Assembly (NCBI GenBank): GCA_036561225.1
Contig: DATBPS010000147.1
Coordinates: 28,311 to 92,310 of the forward strand
Length of the DNA stretch: 64,000 nt
Direction: 5' to 3'
Origin: SCQP01 sp036561225
GTDB lineage: Bacteria > Acidobacteriota > Terriglobia > Terriglobales > SCQP01
A model generated the notes under the pieces. It did no database searches, was not told the origin of the DNA, and saw nothing but the letters and a program-made list of their open reading frames with translations. Shown here one piece after another: positions 32,067 to 41,842 of this stretch (the stretch's first letter is position 1; each line of letters begins with the position of its first letter). Made by a program: the position numbers and the translations under genes.

Positions 32067-35030
32067 GTGCCGAGGTGGGGTTGCATCGGCGTCTTTCTGG
32101 TTACGCTACCACTGGCGATGGTCGCGCAAGCCCCCGTTTGGGTGCCGGCGGGCCCCATGGGGGCCGGTCCCATGGAAGCCCTGGTGGTGGGCGGCGGGAG
32201 CGGGGCGCCAACACTGCTGGCGGGAGGCGCCGGCGGTGTCTGGCAGTTGAGCAATCAGAGTTGGACTGCGCTGAGTGATGGGGTGCCGGTGAGCGCGCTG
32301 GCGGTCAGTTCCCAGGGGACGATTGTGGCCGGCACTGGCGACCTGCACGGCGCGCGCACCTGGGGCGGGGTGGGCCTCGAAGTCAGCAGCGACGGCGGCC
32401 AGAGTTGGAACCGTCTGGCCGGCGCCGCCCTGGGCGGAATGGCCGTCAGCCGGGTGTTGCTGAATCCCAACAATCCGCAACAGATTCTGGCCGCGGCGGT
32501 CGCCGCCTCTGATTCCGGCCCGGGCGCACAGCCGGGGCTTTATGAAAGCGACGACGGGGGCGCCACGTGGACGCTGAGCTTGGGTGGAGGCGTGTGGGAC
32601 GTCGCGCGTTCGGGAACGAGTCTGCTGGCGGTGGGGAGCGCAAGTGTGGAATGGTCGGTGGGCGGGGGAGCCTGGGTTCCCGTTGCGTCGGCATCGCTGC
32701 CCGCGGGTTGGGTGCGCGGCACGGCGGTGGCGGCCGGCGGCGGTGGCTTTCTGCTGGCCTTGGCGGGGCCGACGGGGGCGGTCAGCGTGTGGCAGATTGC
32801 CGCTTCCGGAGCAGTGACCGGCCTGCCGGCGCCGCCGCTGGTGGCCAACGCGCGCGGTTTGGCGCTGGCCGAATCCAGCACCGGAGAAATATGGGTGGGA
32901 GGACAGGAAGTTGCCGAATCGAGTGACGCGGGCGGTCATTGGAGCACCGATGCGGTGAACGGCACGGTGCATGCGCTGGCGGCGCTGGGGAATGGAGCCG
33001 CCTGGGTGGGAAGCGATCAGGGGGTGTGGCAAGCCGGGGGAGGAACAACCGCGATCAGCATGAATGCGGGGTTGGCGAATGTTTCCCTCTTGGCGGCCAC
33101 CCACTCTACCTCAGTGGTTTTGGGGGCGGTGGATGGCGGCGGAATTCTGGGTTGGCCGGCGACGGCGGGTGGCGAGTACGCCGCGCTGGCGGCTGCGGCG
33201 GCGGAGGTGTGCGCTCTGCGCGCCGCCGATGGTGGGTTGACCTGCACCGCCGACGGTGGCAGCCACTGGACGGCCGCGAGTGGCAGTTACTCCAGCCTGG
33301 CGGCGGGCAGTTCCGGCTTCTGGCTGGGTACGACAGGAGGTCAGGTGGTGGATCCCAGCGGCGTGGCGCACACGCTGGGCAGCGGGAGGGTGGCGGCGCT
33401 GGCGGCGGGTTCTGCCGCAGTGTGGGCATCGGTGGGAGACACGCTCTACCTCAGCCACGACGGGGGGACCACCTGGCAAGCCAATCTGACCACGGCACAG
33501 CCGGTCACCGCGATCGCGGTGGCAGGGACGGATTCGAATCTGGTGGCGGTGGCGGCCGGCGCGACGGTGGAGGCCAGCGTTGATGGCGGGCTGACCTGGA
33601 ACGAGATCAGTGGGGGGCTGACGCAAGCGCCCATCACCGGATTGGCGTTCGATGGCGGGGAACAGTTGTGGGCCGCCACGCTGGGGCGAGGCTGGTGGAC
33701 GGCGGATTTCTCCTCGGCGCAGGAAACGGTGACGCTCAGCGCCGCCACCACGACAATTACGGCCGGAACCCCGGTGACCATCACCGCCACCGTGAACGCG
33801 CTGGGGCAGCCCGTGACCAGCGGCAGCGGGGTGAACTTTTCCGCCAGCCAGAGTCAATTTCAAGACTGGTCGCAGACCGACTATAGCCTGACGTTCACTC
33901 CGCTGCAGGCGGGGAGCTGGAGCGTCGAGGCGCAATATGGAAGCGCCACGGCGCAGATGGCGCTGCAAGTGAATGCGGCGGCGACCAGCCGGTTGCAGGT
34001 GGTTTCCGGTCAAAACCAGCAACAGGCGATGGGCACCCTGTTGTCGGCGCCGATTGTGCTGCTGGCCACGGATGGCTGGGCCAATCCGGTGCCGGGTGCT
34101 GTCGTCAACCTGAGCGGCGGCAACTTCAGCTCTGCGGTGCTGACCACCGGCGCCGACGGCACCGCCAGCGCCAACCTGCGGCTGCCGAACACCGTCTCGA
34201 CAGTGACTCTGACCGCTAGTACGGCGGGTGCTGCAAGCGTGAGTTGGCAGGAAACCGCCTTGCCCGCGCCCGACTATGCGCTCGTGCTCACCCCTCCCGC
34301 GGCGGCCATCGCGCCCGGCCAGTCCGGCACGTTGCTGGCCACCCTGAACCCCAGCGGAGGCTATACGGCGCCGGTACCCCTGACCTGCGTACAGCCATCC
34401 GGCGGGTGCAGGATTGCGCCCGCAATGTTGAGTCCGGGGCAGACGGCGCAGGTTACCGTGTCGGCCAGCGGCAACCAGCCGGAGATGACCGTGGTCATCG
34501 CCGCCGACAGCGCGCACCAGGCGAGCGCGAACCTGAAGCTGCAGGCATTCACCCTGGCTCCCGGTACGCTCAGCGTGAACGTCAACGCCGGGCAAAGCAG
34601 CACCCCGATGCCACTGCAGTTGACGTCGGTGAACGGACTGAGCGGCGGGGTGGCGCTGACGGTGGCCGGCCTGCCCGCCGGCCTGACGCCGGTGTTCCAG
34701 CCTTCGCCGGCAAATCTGGCGGCTTCCGGCGTCCCCGCCACGGTGCAATTTTCACTGCTCGCCGCGCAAAGCAGTCAGGGCCCGGCGGGCGGGCTGGGGC
34801 TGCTGCTGGCGGCCGGTGCCTGGCTGCTGGCGGAGATGAAGTGCCGTGGCAAGCGCTGGCGGTGGGTGATGGCGGTGTGCCTGCTGGCGGCGGGATGCGG
34901 CGGCGGGGCCGGGCCGCCCCCGCCGCCCGCCCGGGCGCCGGTGGTCAACACTTATAACCTGCAGGTGACAGCCGTGGTGAGCGGACTGAGCGCCACCGTG
35001 CCACTGACGGTAAATCTAATCTCGCAGTAG
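32067..35030 (+). CDS. Secreted BNR/beta-propeller and Ig-like repeat protein
   Basis: A 987-residue exported protein. A GTG at 32067 opens a signal peptide ending near MVAQA. Residues about 25-560 hold propeller-type repeats with Asp-box-like strands (SSDGGQSW, SDDGGATW, SHDGGTTW, SVDGGLTW). Residues 565-900 hold Ig-like domains of the big/adhesin type (TITAGTPVTITATVNA, GADGTASANL). The C-terminus has a hydrophobic stretch (GLGLLLAAGAWLLAEMK), a basic patch, a second hydrophobic run ending LLAAGCGGG, a Pro-rich linker and a last beta strand region. This tail looks like a sorting or membrane-anchoring device. Function unknown; surface adhesion or sensing is plausible. Confidence 0.8.
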   Translation: MPRWGCIGVFLVTLPLAMVAQAPVWVPAGPMGAGPMEALVVGGGSGAPTLLAGGAGGVWQLSNQSWTALSDGVPVSALAVSSQGTIVAGTGDLHGARTWGGVGLEVSSDGGQSWNRLAGAALGGMAVSRVLLNPNNPQQILAAAVAASDSGPGAQPGLYESDDGGATWTLSLGGGVWDVARSGTSLLAVGSASVEWSVGGGAWVPVASASLPAGWVRGTAVAAGGGGFLLALAGPTGAVSVWQIAASGAVTGLPAPPLVANARGLALAESSTGEIWVGGQEVAESSDAGGHWSTDAVNGTVHALAALGNGAAWVGSDQGVWQAGGGTTAISMNAGLANVSLLAATHSTSVVLGAVDGGGILGWPATAGGEYAALAAAAAEVCALRAADGGLTCTADGGSHWTAASGSYSSLAAGSSGFWLGTTGGQVVDPSGVAHTLGSGRVAALAAGSAAVWASVGDTLYLSHDGGTTWQANLTTAQPVTAIAVAGTDSNLVAVAAGATVEASVDGGLTWNEISGGLTQAPITGLAFDGGEQLWAATLGRGWWTADFSSAQETVTLSAATTTITAGTPVTITATVNALGQPVTSGSGVNFSASQSQFQDWSQTDYSLTFTPLQAGSWSVEAQYGSATAQMALQVNAAATSRLQVVSGQNQQQAMGTLLSAPIVLLATDGWANPVPGAVVNLSGGNFSSAVLTTGADGTASANLRLPNTVSTVTLTASTAGAASVSWQETALPAPDYALVLTPPAAAIAPGQSGTLLATLNPSGGYTAPVPLTCVQPSGGCRIAPAMLSPGQTAQVTVSASGNQPEMTVVIAADSAHQASANLKLQAFTLAPGTLSVNVNAGQSSTPMPLQLTSVNGLSGGVALTVAGLPAGLTPVFQPSPANLAASGVPATVQFSLLAAQSSQGPAGGLGLLLAAGAWLLAEMKCRGKRWRWVMAVCLLAAGCGGGAGPPPPPARAPVVNTYNLQVTAVVSGLSATVPLTVNLISQ

Positions 35031-35112
35031 GTAGATGGGCAAGCCCTCCAGTAACTCAGAACCCAGATTGGATAAGGCGGGCGGAATCAGGTACACTAAT
35101 CGGCCAGCTACG

Positions 35113-37536
35113 ATGTGGTCGGCAGGCGAAGCAACGGCGCGGGGTTTGGGTTGGGCTTTGCGCCGCATGAAGCGGCGCTGGGCGGTCATGCTGATGGCGG
35201 TGGTGACGCTGGGGCTGGCCATGGGCGCCAGTACCGCCATGTTCAGCGTCTTCAACCAGTTGGTGGTGAATCCGCTGCCCTTTGACCAGTCGCGGCAGTT
35301 GGTCTGGTTGCAACCTTCCAGCCTGCGCACCGGCGCCGTCCAGGGCAGTGGCTTTTCGATCCCTGATTTTCTGGATTTGCGGGCGCAGTCGCACAGCCTG
35401 CAGCCAATGGCGGCCTATTTCTCCAATGTGGCCACTCTGGTCGGCCAGGGCGCTCCGCAACACGTGGATTACGCCATTGTGTCGGGCGATTTTTTTGCCG
35501 CACTACGGGTGCCTGCCGCGCTGGGGCGGACCTTCAATCGCGCCGACGAAGAGCCCAGCATCCCCCAAACCGCGATTCTAAGCCAAGGACTGTGGAGGAC
35601 GCGCTTTGGCGGTGATGCCAGCGTGTTGGGGCGCAACCTGGACCTGGACAATCGCCTGCTCACCATCGTGGGCGTGATGCCGGCCGGCTTCGACTTTCCC
35701 CGGGGCACGGAATTGTGGCTGCCCAAGCCCTTGGCCAGCGACCCGGTCCAGGTGAGAAGCTGGCGCTTCTTGAGCGCGTTTGCCCGTCTGGGGCCGGGGC
35801 AGTCACTGGGCGGGGCACAGAAGGAGATGGACGCCATCTCCCTTCGGCTGGCGCAGGCCTACCCGAAGTCCAACAGCGATCACGGCATCCATTTGGAGCC
35901 GCTGGACCAGTGGGTCGCGGGACCGATCGCCGTGACGCTGGAAATTATGATGGCCGCGGTTTTGTTGTTGCTGTGCCTGGCGTGTGTGAATGTGGGTAAT
36001 TTGCTGCTGGGCGAATCGGTGGGCCGGCGGCGGGAGATGGCGCTGCAGGCGAGTCTGGGCGCCGGCCGGCGACATTTGCTGGGGCAATTGTTGCTGGAAG
36101 GGCTGGTGTTGGCCGGAATGGCGGCGGCGGTGGGGTGGGGACTGGCGGGGCTGGTGGTGCCGCTGGTGCGGAGTGTGCACCCGGCCAGTTTGCCGCAGTT
36201 GGCCCAGGTGCGTTTGAACGGTTGGGTGCTGGGCTTCAGCGCTCTGGTAACCCTGCTGACGGCGGTGTGGTTCGGGCTGGCGCCGGCGTGGGAGCTGTTG
36301 CGGCCGTCCTCGATGCAGAGCCTGCACCGCTCCTCGGGACCGCAGGCGGCGCGATCGCGCATGCCCAATGGTCTGGTGATGGCGGAGGTGGCCAGCACGG
36401 TGGTGCTGATGATCGCCTCCGGACTGTTTTGGCAAAGTCTGCGCCAGCTGCAGCACACCAACCCGGGATACCGCACCGACCATGTGCTCACCTTCCGGGT
36501 CTCGCTGCTGTTCAACAGCACGGCGGAATTGGAGGCCGGCTTTCCCTACTTCGCCCGCCTCAATCAGCGGCTGCAGCAACTGCCGGGCGTGCGGGCGGCG
36601 GGGCTGGTTTCGGAGTTGCCCTACATGCCGGCCCAGGGTCACGGCGCGGTAAGCGCGGCGGACAACGCCGCCCAGCTCGCCCTGCCCCAGGATGAACGGC
36701 CGCAGGCCGACCTGCTCGCCGTGCTGCCGGGTTACTTTGCCGCGGCCGGCATTCAGCTGCAAGGGCGGGGATTTGTGGCGGCTGACAACCAAGCCGACGG
36801 GCCGCGGGTGGCCATTGTGAGCGCGCATCTGGCGCAGCGGCTGTTTCCCGGCCGGCCGGCGCTGGAGCAGGGCATTGTAGTGGAAGGAAGGAAGGCGCCC
36901 TACCAGATTGTGGGTATCGCGGCGGATATCGGACAACGGGGACCCGGGACAACGGCGGCGGACGACCTCTACCTGCCGCTCGAGCAGTCGCACCGCGGCG
37001 AGATGAGCGCGGCGGTGTGGACGCAGGGGGATCCGAAGAGCCTGTTGCCCGCCATCCGGCGGATTTCCGGGGAGATCAACCCGCAGGTGCCGGTGTATGA
37101 AGTGAGCACCCTGGGCCAACGCTGGAGCGACGTGACCCTGCCGGAGCGCTACCGCACCCGGCTGCTGCTGGCGATGGCGGTGCTGGCGCTGTTGCTGGCT
37201 ACCGCCGGGTTATACGGCGTGCTGGCCCACAGCGTGGCCCAGCGACGGCAGGAGATCGGCATCCGCATGGCCTTGGGCGCCAGCGCGGCCCAGGTTTGGG
37301 GCCGGGTGGTCGGGCAGTCGCTGCGCATGATCCTCACCGGCACCGCCGTGGGCTTGCTGGCCGCCTGGTGGTTGCGCAACAGCCTGCACCATCTTTTACA
37401 TGCGGCGGCGCTGGGCGAGTTCTGGATGTGGATCGGCGTGCCGCTGCTGGTGATCGGAGTGGGAATGGCGGCGGCAGTGATTCCGGCGCGGCGGGCGGCA
37501 CGGGTGGACCCGGTCACCACGTTACGCTGCGACTAA
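35113..37536 (+). CDS. ADOP family permease (MacB/FtsX-type duplicated ABC permease)
   Basis: An 807-residue inner-membrane protein of the acidobacterial duplicated orphan permease family. Two FtsX/MacB units are visible: an N-terminal segment (MLMAVVTLGLAMGASTAMF), a MacB-type periplasmic domain (about 70-245), three membrane segments, then a second periplasmic domain and three terminal segments ending in VIPARRAARVDP. No ATPase gene is adjacent. I chose ATG 35113 because TACACT at 35092-35097 is a likely -10; the frame is open to 35035, and ATG 35167 is also possible. Substrate unknown, perhaps export of a lipid or antimicrobial compound. Confidence 0.88.
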   Translation: MWSAGEATARGLGWALRRMKRRWAVMLMAVVTLGLAMGASTAMFSVFNQLVVNPLPFDQSRQLVWLQPSSLRTGAVQGSGFSIPDFLDLRAQSHSLQPMAAYFSNVATLVGQGAPQHVDYAIVSGDFFAALRVPAALGRTFNRADEEPSIPQTAILSQGLWRTRFGGDASVLGRNLDLDNRLLTIVGVMPAGFDFPRGTELWLPKPLASDPVQVRSWRFLSAFARLGPGQSLGGAQKEMDAISLRLAQAYPKSNSDHGIHLEPLDQWVAGPIAVTLEIMMAAVLLLLCLACVNVGNLLLGESVGRRREMALQASLGAGRRHLLGQLLLEGLVLAGMAAAVGWGLAGLVVPLVRSVHPASLPQLAQVRLNGWVLGFSALVTLLTAVWFGLAPAWELLRPSSMQSLHRSSGPQAARSRMPNGLVMAEVASTVVLMIASGLFWQSLRQLQHTNPGYRTDHVLTFRVSLLFNSTAELEAGFPYFARLNQRLQQLPGVRAAGLVSELPYMPAQGHGAVSAADNAAQLALPQDERPQADLLAVLPGYFAAAGIQLQGRGFVAADNQADGPRVAIVSAHLAQRLFPGRPALEQGIVVEGRKAPYQIVGIAADIGQRGPGTTAADDLYLPLEQSHRGEMSAAVWTQGDPKSLLPAIRRISGEINPQVPVYEVSTLGQRWSDVTLPERYRTRLLLAMAVLALLLATAGLYGVLAHSVAQRRQEIGIRMALGASAAQVWGRVVGQSLRMILTGTAVGLLAAWWLRNSLHHLLHAAALGEFWMWIGVPLLVIGVGMAAAVIPARRAARVDPVTTLRCD

Positions 37537-37648
37537 GGTCGCCGGACGCGGGGGCCGCGCCGTTGACACCGTGGGCCAAGTCGGCGCGGAAGGCTGCGAA
37601 ATTCACGCCGTGGCGGCCCGCCCCCGGCAAACTAAGAGGCGCGGACCC

Positions 37649-37684
37649 GACCGGGCTGGGGCTCAAGGGGCCCCCAGCCCGGTC
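37649..37684. terminator. 13 bp hairpin between convergent ADOP and TolC genes
   Basis: GACCGGGCTGGGG (37649-37661) pairs perfectly with CCCCAGCCCGGTC (37672-37684) across a 10-base loop. The 223-base spacer 37537-37759 holds no gene; it contains this hairpin and the repeat copy next to it. It is a plausible bidirectional terminator without a T-tract. Confidence 0.6.
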
Positions 37685-37691
37685 GAGCGTC

Positions 37692-37736
37692 AAGCGGGTC
37701 GAGTGGCGAAGCCACTCGGGGTCCCGCGCCAATCAA
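37692..37736 (-). repeat. Palindromic intergenic repeat, copy A
   Basis: The central hairpin GAGTGGC-GAA-GCCACTC occupies 37701-37717. Bases 37711-37736 are identical over 26 positions to 44241-44266 beside the tRNA-Sec gene. Read on the minus strand, its flanks match copy B at 30813-30852. Confidence 0.75.
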
Positions 37737-37759
37737 TGCAACGGACGCCCGCACCGGCC

Positions 37760-39631
37760 TCAATTATTATTGTTGGCGCGCGGCATCTGGGTGATCTTGC
37801 CGTTTTCGGCATCCAGCACGGAGATGCGATTGGCGTCGAGGGTGCGTCCGGTCAGGCGCTCGACATTCACCTTGTTCTGGATATAGGTGCTCTGGGCAGT
37901 GACCAGGGCGCTTTCGGCATTGGTGAGATTGCTCTGATCGGTGAGCACCTGGGTGATCGTGGTGGCGCCGAGGTCCAGTTTCTTCTGATCGGCTTCCAGG
38001 GTTTCACGAATGAGGGTGACGGCGTCCTGGGCGGCGAGAATCTGCGCGCGGCTGGACTGCAGCGCGAACTGCGCTTGCTGCACACTGATGATGATGTTGT
38101 TGATCTGCTGCTGCTGCTGCAGATAGGACTGCTGCAATTGCAGTTGCGCGCGGGCCACGTCGGCCTGGGCGGTGCGGTTGCGGATGGGAATCTGCAGGTT
38201 GATGCCGGCCGAATAGCTGGGGTAGTTGCCGGCGAAGACATCGCCGAAGGTGCTGCCGTAGCTGCCTTGCAGCGAGTTGGAGTTGTACCCGACCACCAGA
38301 TTCAACTGCGGCAGCAACTCGTTTTTGGTGGCCTTGAGGCTCATCTCCGAGATGGCCAGGTTAATGCGCGTTTCCGCCAGCTCGGGGCGATACTGCAGCG
38401 CCAGCTTGACCAGCTCACTGGCGGGCTGGATGGGTTCGTTGGCGGGCAGGGTGATCTTGTCGGTGGTGACCACATCGGCGCCGGCCAATGTGGGGTCGGC
38501 GAGATTGCGGGTGATGGCGTTTTTGAGCAGCAGGCCGTTGTATTCCAGGCTGGTCTGGTCGGCGATGAGGGTTTGCTGCTGGGTGGCGAGGTTGGCGCGC
38601 GCCTGGGTGACCTGCAGCGGGGCCATGGTGCCGATCTCCACCTGACGCTGCGTGTCACTGAGGATTTTCTGGGCCAGATCCACCGCTTCCTGGGCGACCT
38701 TGACCGCCTCATTGGCGGTGACCACGTTCCAGTAAATGTCTTCCACCTGGGCGACGGTGGCCATCACCTGCTGGGAGAAGGCGATGTCGGCAATCTCGCG
38801 GTTGTCCTTGGCCTGGATCAGGTTGCGGCTGTTGAGCTCGATGCCGAACCCCTGCAACAGCGGTTGCGAGAAGGAGAACGCCAGACCGGAGGAGAACTGC
38901 GGGTTGAACAGGTTGCGGGTGCTGGTGCTGCTGCTGCGCACGTTGTTGTAGCCGAGGCTCATGGTGCCGCCGGTGAGGAAGCCCTGGTTGTAACTGAAAT
39001 CGGCGACGCCGGAGTGGGACTGAATGGTGGGCAGGCCGGTGAGCACGGTGCTGCCCTGGGGTGTGACCTGATCGGCGAGGCTGAAGTTGGCGTTCAGCGT
39101 GGGGTCGAGGCTGGGGACGGCGGGGCCGCCGCCCAGGGTGGAGGTGACGATGCCGCCCGCGCCGGCGCCGGCGCCGCCGGCTCCGGTGCTGGTCCCGCCC
39201 GCGCTGGCGCCGCCCGCTCCGGCCACGCCGGTGGTGGGGCCGCCGCCCCCGGGGGTGCCGCTGACGATGCCGGTGGAGACACCGCGCGGGGTCGAACCCG
39301 CCTTGGCGCGCAGTATGTCGGTGTCGGCGATGGGCAGGTTGTAGCGCTGGATGGCGATGTCGAGGTTGTTTTCGAGCGCCAGGGCGATGGCGTCGTCGAG
39401 GGAGACGTAGAGCTTGCCGCCGCGCAGCAGGCTCATCACCCGCTGGCTGTTGGACAACTGCAGCGGAGCCACGGCGATCGGCTTCTGGCCGAACAGGGTC
39501 TGGGTCCAGGGACGGCCGGTGGAGAAGTTGATGCCTTCGGGATTGACGTCAATGCTGCGGCTCTGGCCCAGAGCCGGCAAAGCGGCGAGGACCAGCGCGG
39601 AGACGGGGAGCAGAAGCCTGCGCAGGATCAT
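37760..39631 (-). CDS. TolC family outer-membrane channel protein
   Basis: A 623-residue outer-membrane efflux protein. The ATG at 39631 begins a signal peptide (LLLPVSALVLAALPALG); a TTG at 39670 is a weaker alternative. The two OEP repeats are recognisable, one around residues 75-360 (SLDDAIALALENNLDIAIQR, then ISDTQRQVEIG-like helices) and one around 400-600 (YRPELAETRINL, LQIPIRNRTAQADVARAQ, TITQVLTDQSNL). Residues 121-170 are a Gly/Ala/Thr-rich stretch not found in typical TolC. Partner pump genes are not adjacent, except the convergent ADOP permease. Confidence 0.9.
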   Translation of the reverse strand: MILRRLLLPVSALVLAALPALGQSRSIDVNPEGINFSTGRPWTQTLFGQKPIAVAPLQLSNSQRVMSLLRGGKLYVSLDDAIALALENNLDIAIQRYNLPIADTDILRAKAGSTPRGVSTGIVSGTPGGGGPTTGVAGAGGASAGGTSTGAGGAGAGAGGIVTSTLGGGPAVPSLDPTLNANFSLADQVTPQGSTVLTGLPTIQSHSGVADFSYNQGFLTGGTMSLGYNNVRSSSTSTRNLFNPQFSSGLAFSFSQPLLQGFGIELNSRNLIQAKDNREIADIAFSQQVMATVAQVEDIYWNVVTANEAVKVAQEAVDLAQKILSDTQRQVEIGTMAPLQVTQARANLATQQQTLIADQTSLEYNGLLLKNAITRNLADPTLAGADVVTTDKITLPANEPIQPASELVKLALQYRPELAETRINLAISEMSLKATKNELLPQLNLVVGYNSNSLQGSYGSTFGDVFAGNYPSYSAGINLQIPIRNRTAQADVARAQLQLQQSYLQQQQQINNIIISVQQAQFALQSSRAQILAAQDAVTLIRETLEADQKKLDLGATTITQVLTDQSNLTNAESALVTAQSTYIQNKVNVERLTGRTLDANRISVLDAENGKITQMPRANNNN

Positions 39632-39818
39632 GGATTTCTCGGCGGTGAAGCTATGCTTGTGCAAGAGCAATGGTCACTGGGATACGAGCGAGTCGGGGGC
39701 GAAGTTCCCGTCCAGTGAGCCGCGGAGGGCGGTGGCCGCCCTGCTGCCACAGGGGCCGGGTAAGTAGAATCATAGCAGTATTCCGCCGCGCCGCCGGCAC
39801 CGCGGGCGACATGTCGTT

Positions 39819-40586
39819 ATGACCGGAAATCGAACTATTCGCCTGACGCTGAGTTATGACGGAACCGGATTTCACGGCTGGCAGGTGCAGCCCGGGCGGG
39901 CGACGGTGCAGCAGGCGATCACTAGCGCCATCGCCGCGGTCACCGGCGAGTCGGTGGTGGTGCATGGATCGGGACGCACCGACGCGGGCGTACACGCCTT
40001 GGGGCAGGTGGCGCATTTTCATCTCACCGGAGCGATTCCGGTGCACGCGCTGCAGCGGGCGCTCAATGCCCGCCTTCCGCGGGACATTCGCGTGCTCGAG
40101 GCGGCCGAGGCGAGGGCGGAATTTCACGCGCGCCGGGATGCGCGCGGCAAACTGTACCGCTACCGCATGTGGAGGGAGGAAGTATGTCCTCCGTTTCTGC
40201 GGCACTATGTGGCGCACCATCCCTACCGGCTGGATGAAGCGGCGATGAGCGCGGCCGCGCCCGGGTTTGTGGGCCGGCATGACTTCCGCTCCTTTGCCGC
40301 CACCCCGGACGGAGGCCACTCCGCCGCCGACAACACCGAGCGCCGGGTCACGCGGTCGGAGTTGTGGCGCGCCGGGCCGGAGCTGGTGTATGAGGTGGAG
40401 GGCGAGGGGTTTCTGCGCCATATGGTGCGCAACCTCATGGGTTTTCTGCTCGAGGTGGGGCGGGGAGCGCGCCGTGGGGACGAAATTCCGGCGGTATTGG
40501 CGGCGCGGAAACGGTCCGCTGCCGGCCCCACGGCGCCGCCCCAGGGACTGTACCTGGTGCGCGTGGACTATGATGAAACCTCATGA
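39819..40586 (+). CDS. truA: tRNA pseudouridine(38-40) synthase
   Basis: Isomerises uridines at positions 38-40 of tRNA anticodon arms. The 255-residue protein has the catalytic Asp55 in GRTDAGVHA, the early YDGTGFHGWQ and the late FLRHMVRNLMG. The ATG at 39819 is the first in frame. Upstream TAGAAT at 39765-39770 could be a -10. The next gene starts 4 bases before its stop. Confidence 0.95.
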   Translation: MTGNRTIRLTLSYDGTGFHGWQVQPGRATVQQAITSAIAAVTGESVVVHGSGRTDAGVHALGQVAHFHLTGAIPVHALQRALNARLPRDIRVLEAAEARAEFHARRDARGKLYRYRMWREEVCPPFLRHYVAHHPYRLDEAAMSAAAPGFVGRHDFRSFAATPDGGHSAADNTERRVTRSELWRAGPELVYEVEGEGFLRHMVRNLMGFLLEVGRGARRGDEIPAVLAARKRSAAGPTAPPQGLYLVRVDYDETS

Positions 40587-41842
40587 AGGGTCCACGTCAG
40601 CCGACTCTCGACGCCGAGGAGTGGGCGGGTATCGGGAGCGCGGGCGCCTACCGGTCAGCCTGTACACGTCTGGCGGCGTGGGAACGATGGATCCAGCAGC
40701 AGCAGTTGGCGGTTACCGGAGTGGCCGCGCCCACCGGCTATGAGGCGCTGCGGGCGGAGTGGATGAGCGAGGCATGGCGGGCGTTGGGTCTCGAGACGCA
40801 GCTGGACGAGGCGGGCAATGTCCTCGGCTTCCATGCGGGCGAGGCCGGGGCGCGCGGTGTGGTGGCGATTACCGCCCATTTGGATACCGCGTTTCCGGCC
40901 GGCACCCAGGTGCGGCCGGAGCGGCGCAACGGCAGGCTGTGGGGGCCAGGCATCTGCGACAACGGGGCGGGGCTGGCGGCCCTGCTGGCGCTGGCGCGCT
41001 TGCTGCATGAAAAGCGATGGCGGCCGCGTGCACCGGTTTTACTGGTCGCCAACGTGGGGGAAGAGGGCGAGGGAGATCTGAAGGGTATGCGGCATTTGTT
41101 CAGCCGCCAGAGCCGCTGGGCCAAAGAGATTGCCTGGACGCTGGTGCTGGACGGGCCGGGAGTGCACCAGATTACCTCGGCGGCTCTGCCCAGCCTGCGG
41201 TTGCGGGTGGGGCTCGAGGGGCAGGGCGGGCACAGTTGGTCGGATGTGGGGCGGGCCAGCGCCAACAGTGCGGCGGTGCGCGTCGGGGCGGCGCTGCTGG
41301 CGCAAGTGGAGCCGAAGGCGGGACAGTGGGGGTGCAATATCGGGCTGCTGCAAGGCGGTAGCGCGGTCAATGCCATCGCCGCGCGGGCGGAGATGAAGCT
41401 GGACCTGCGGGCGCGCGAGCCTCGGCGGTTGCTGGAACTGGAACAAGCGGTGCGGCGAGCGGTGGCGCAGGGGGTGGAGCAGGAGAACGCCGCCGCGCTC
41501 AGCGGGCGGGTGCGGGCGCGTATGGAAACCATCGGCGAGCGGCCGGGAGGAAGCCTGCCGGAGGATGCGCAGATCCTGCGGCTGGTGCGCCAGGTGGATG
41601 CGGCGCTGGGCATTGTTTCCCAGGCGCAGTGCGCCTCGACCGACGCCAATATTCCCATCGCTCAGGGGCGGCAGGCCCTGCGCCTGGGAGCGGGAGGAAA
41701 AGCGGGCGGCATCCATACGCTGCAGGAATGGTATGACCCGGGGGGGCGGACGCTGGCCTTGCGGCGCATTCTGTGGGTGGCGTGGGCGCTGAGCCGCACC
41801 GGCATCGAGGACGACGGCCGGGCGCGGCGTCGCTCGGCATGA
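40583..41842 (+). CDS. M20 family zinc metallopeptidase
   Basis: A 419-residue peptidase of the M20 (PepT/ArgE/DapE) type. Metal and catalytic sites are His99 and Asp101 (AHLDTAF), Asp126 (GICDNGAG) and Glu160-161 (GEEGEGD). A dimerisation domain lies at about 205-320 (GGHSW). No signal peptide is visible, so it acts in the cytoplasm on a peptide or N-acyl amino acid. Its start overlaps truA and its stop overlaps the next gene by 4 bases (ATGA), indicating coupled translation. Substrate unknown. Confidence 0.87.
   Translation: MKGPRQPTLDAEEWAGIGSAGAYRSACTRLAAWERWIQQQQLAVTGVAAPTGYEALRAEWMSEAWRALGLETQLDEAGNVLGFHAGEAGARGVVAITAHLDTAFPAGTQVRPERRNGRLWGPGICDNGAGLAALLALARLLHEKRWRPRAPVLLVANVGEEGEGDLKGMRHLFSRQSRWAKEIAWTLVLDGPGVHQITSAALPSLRLRVGLEGQGGHSWSDVGRASANSAAVRVGAALLAQVEPKAGQWGCNIGLLQGGSAVNAIAARAEMKLDLRAREPRRLLELEQAVRRAVAQGVEQENAAALSGRVRARMETIGERPGGSLPEDAQILRLVRQVDAALGIVSQAQCASTDANIPIAQGRQALRLGAGGKAGGIHTLQEWYDPGGRTLALRRILWVAWALSRTGIEDDGRARRRSA

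Noticed and set aside
35035..35112. Longer start for the ADOP permease at 35035
   Set aside because: The extra 26 residues are not membrane-like or conserved-looking, and a -10 hexamer lies within them.
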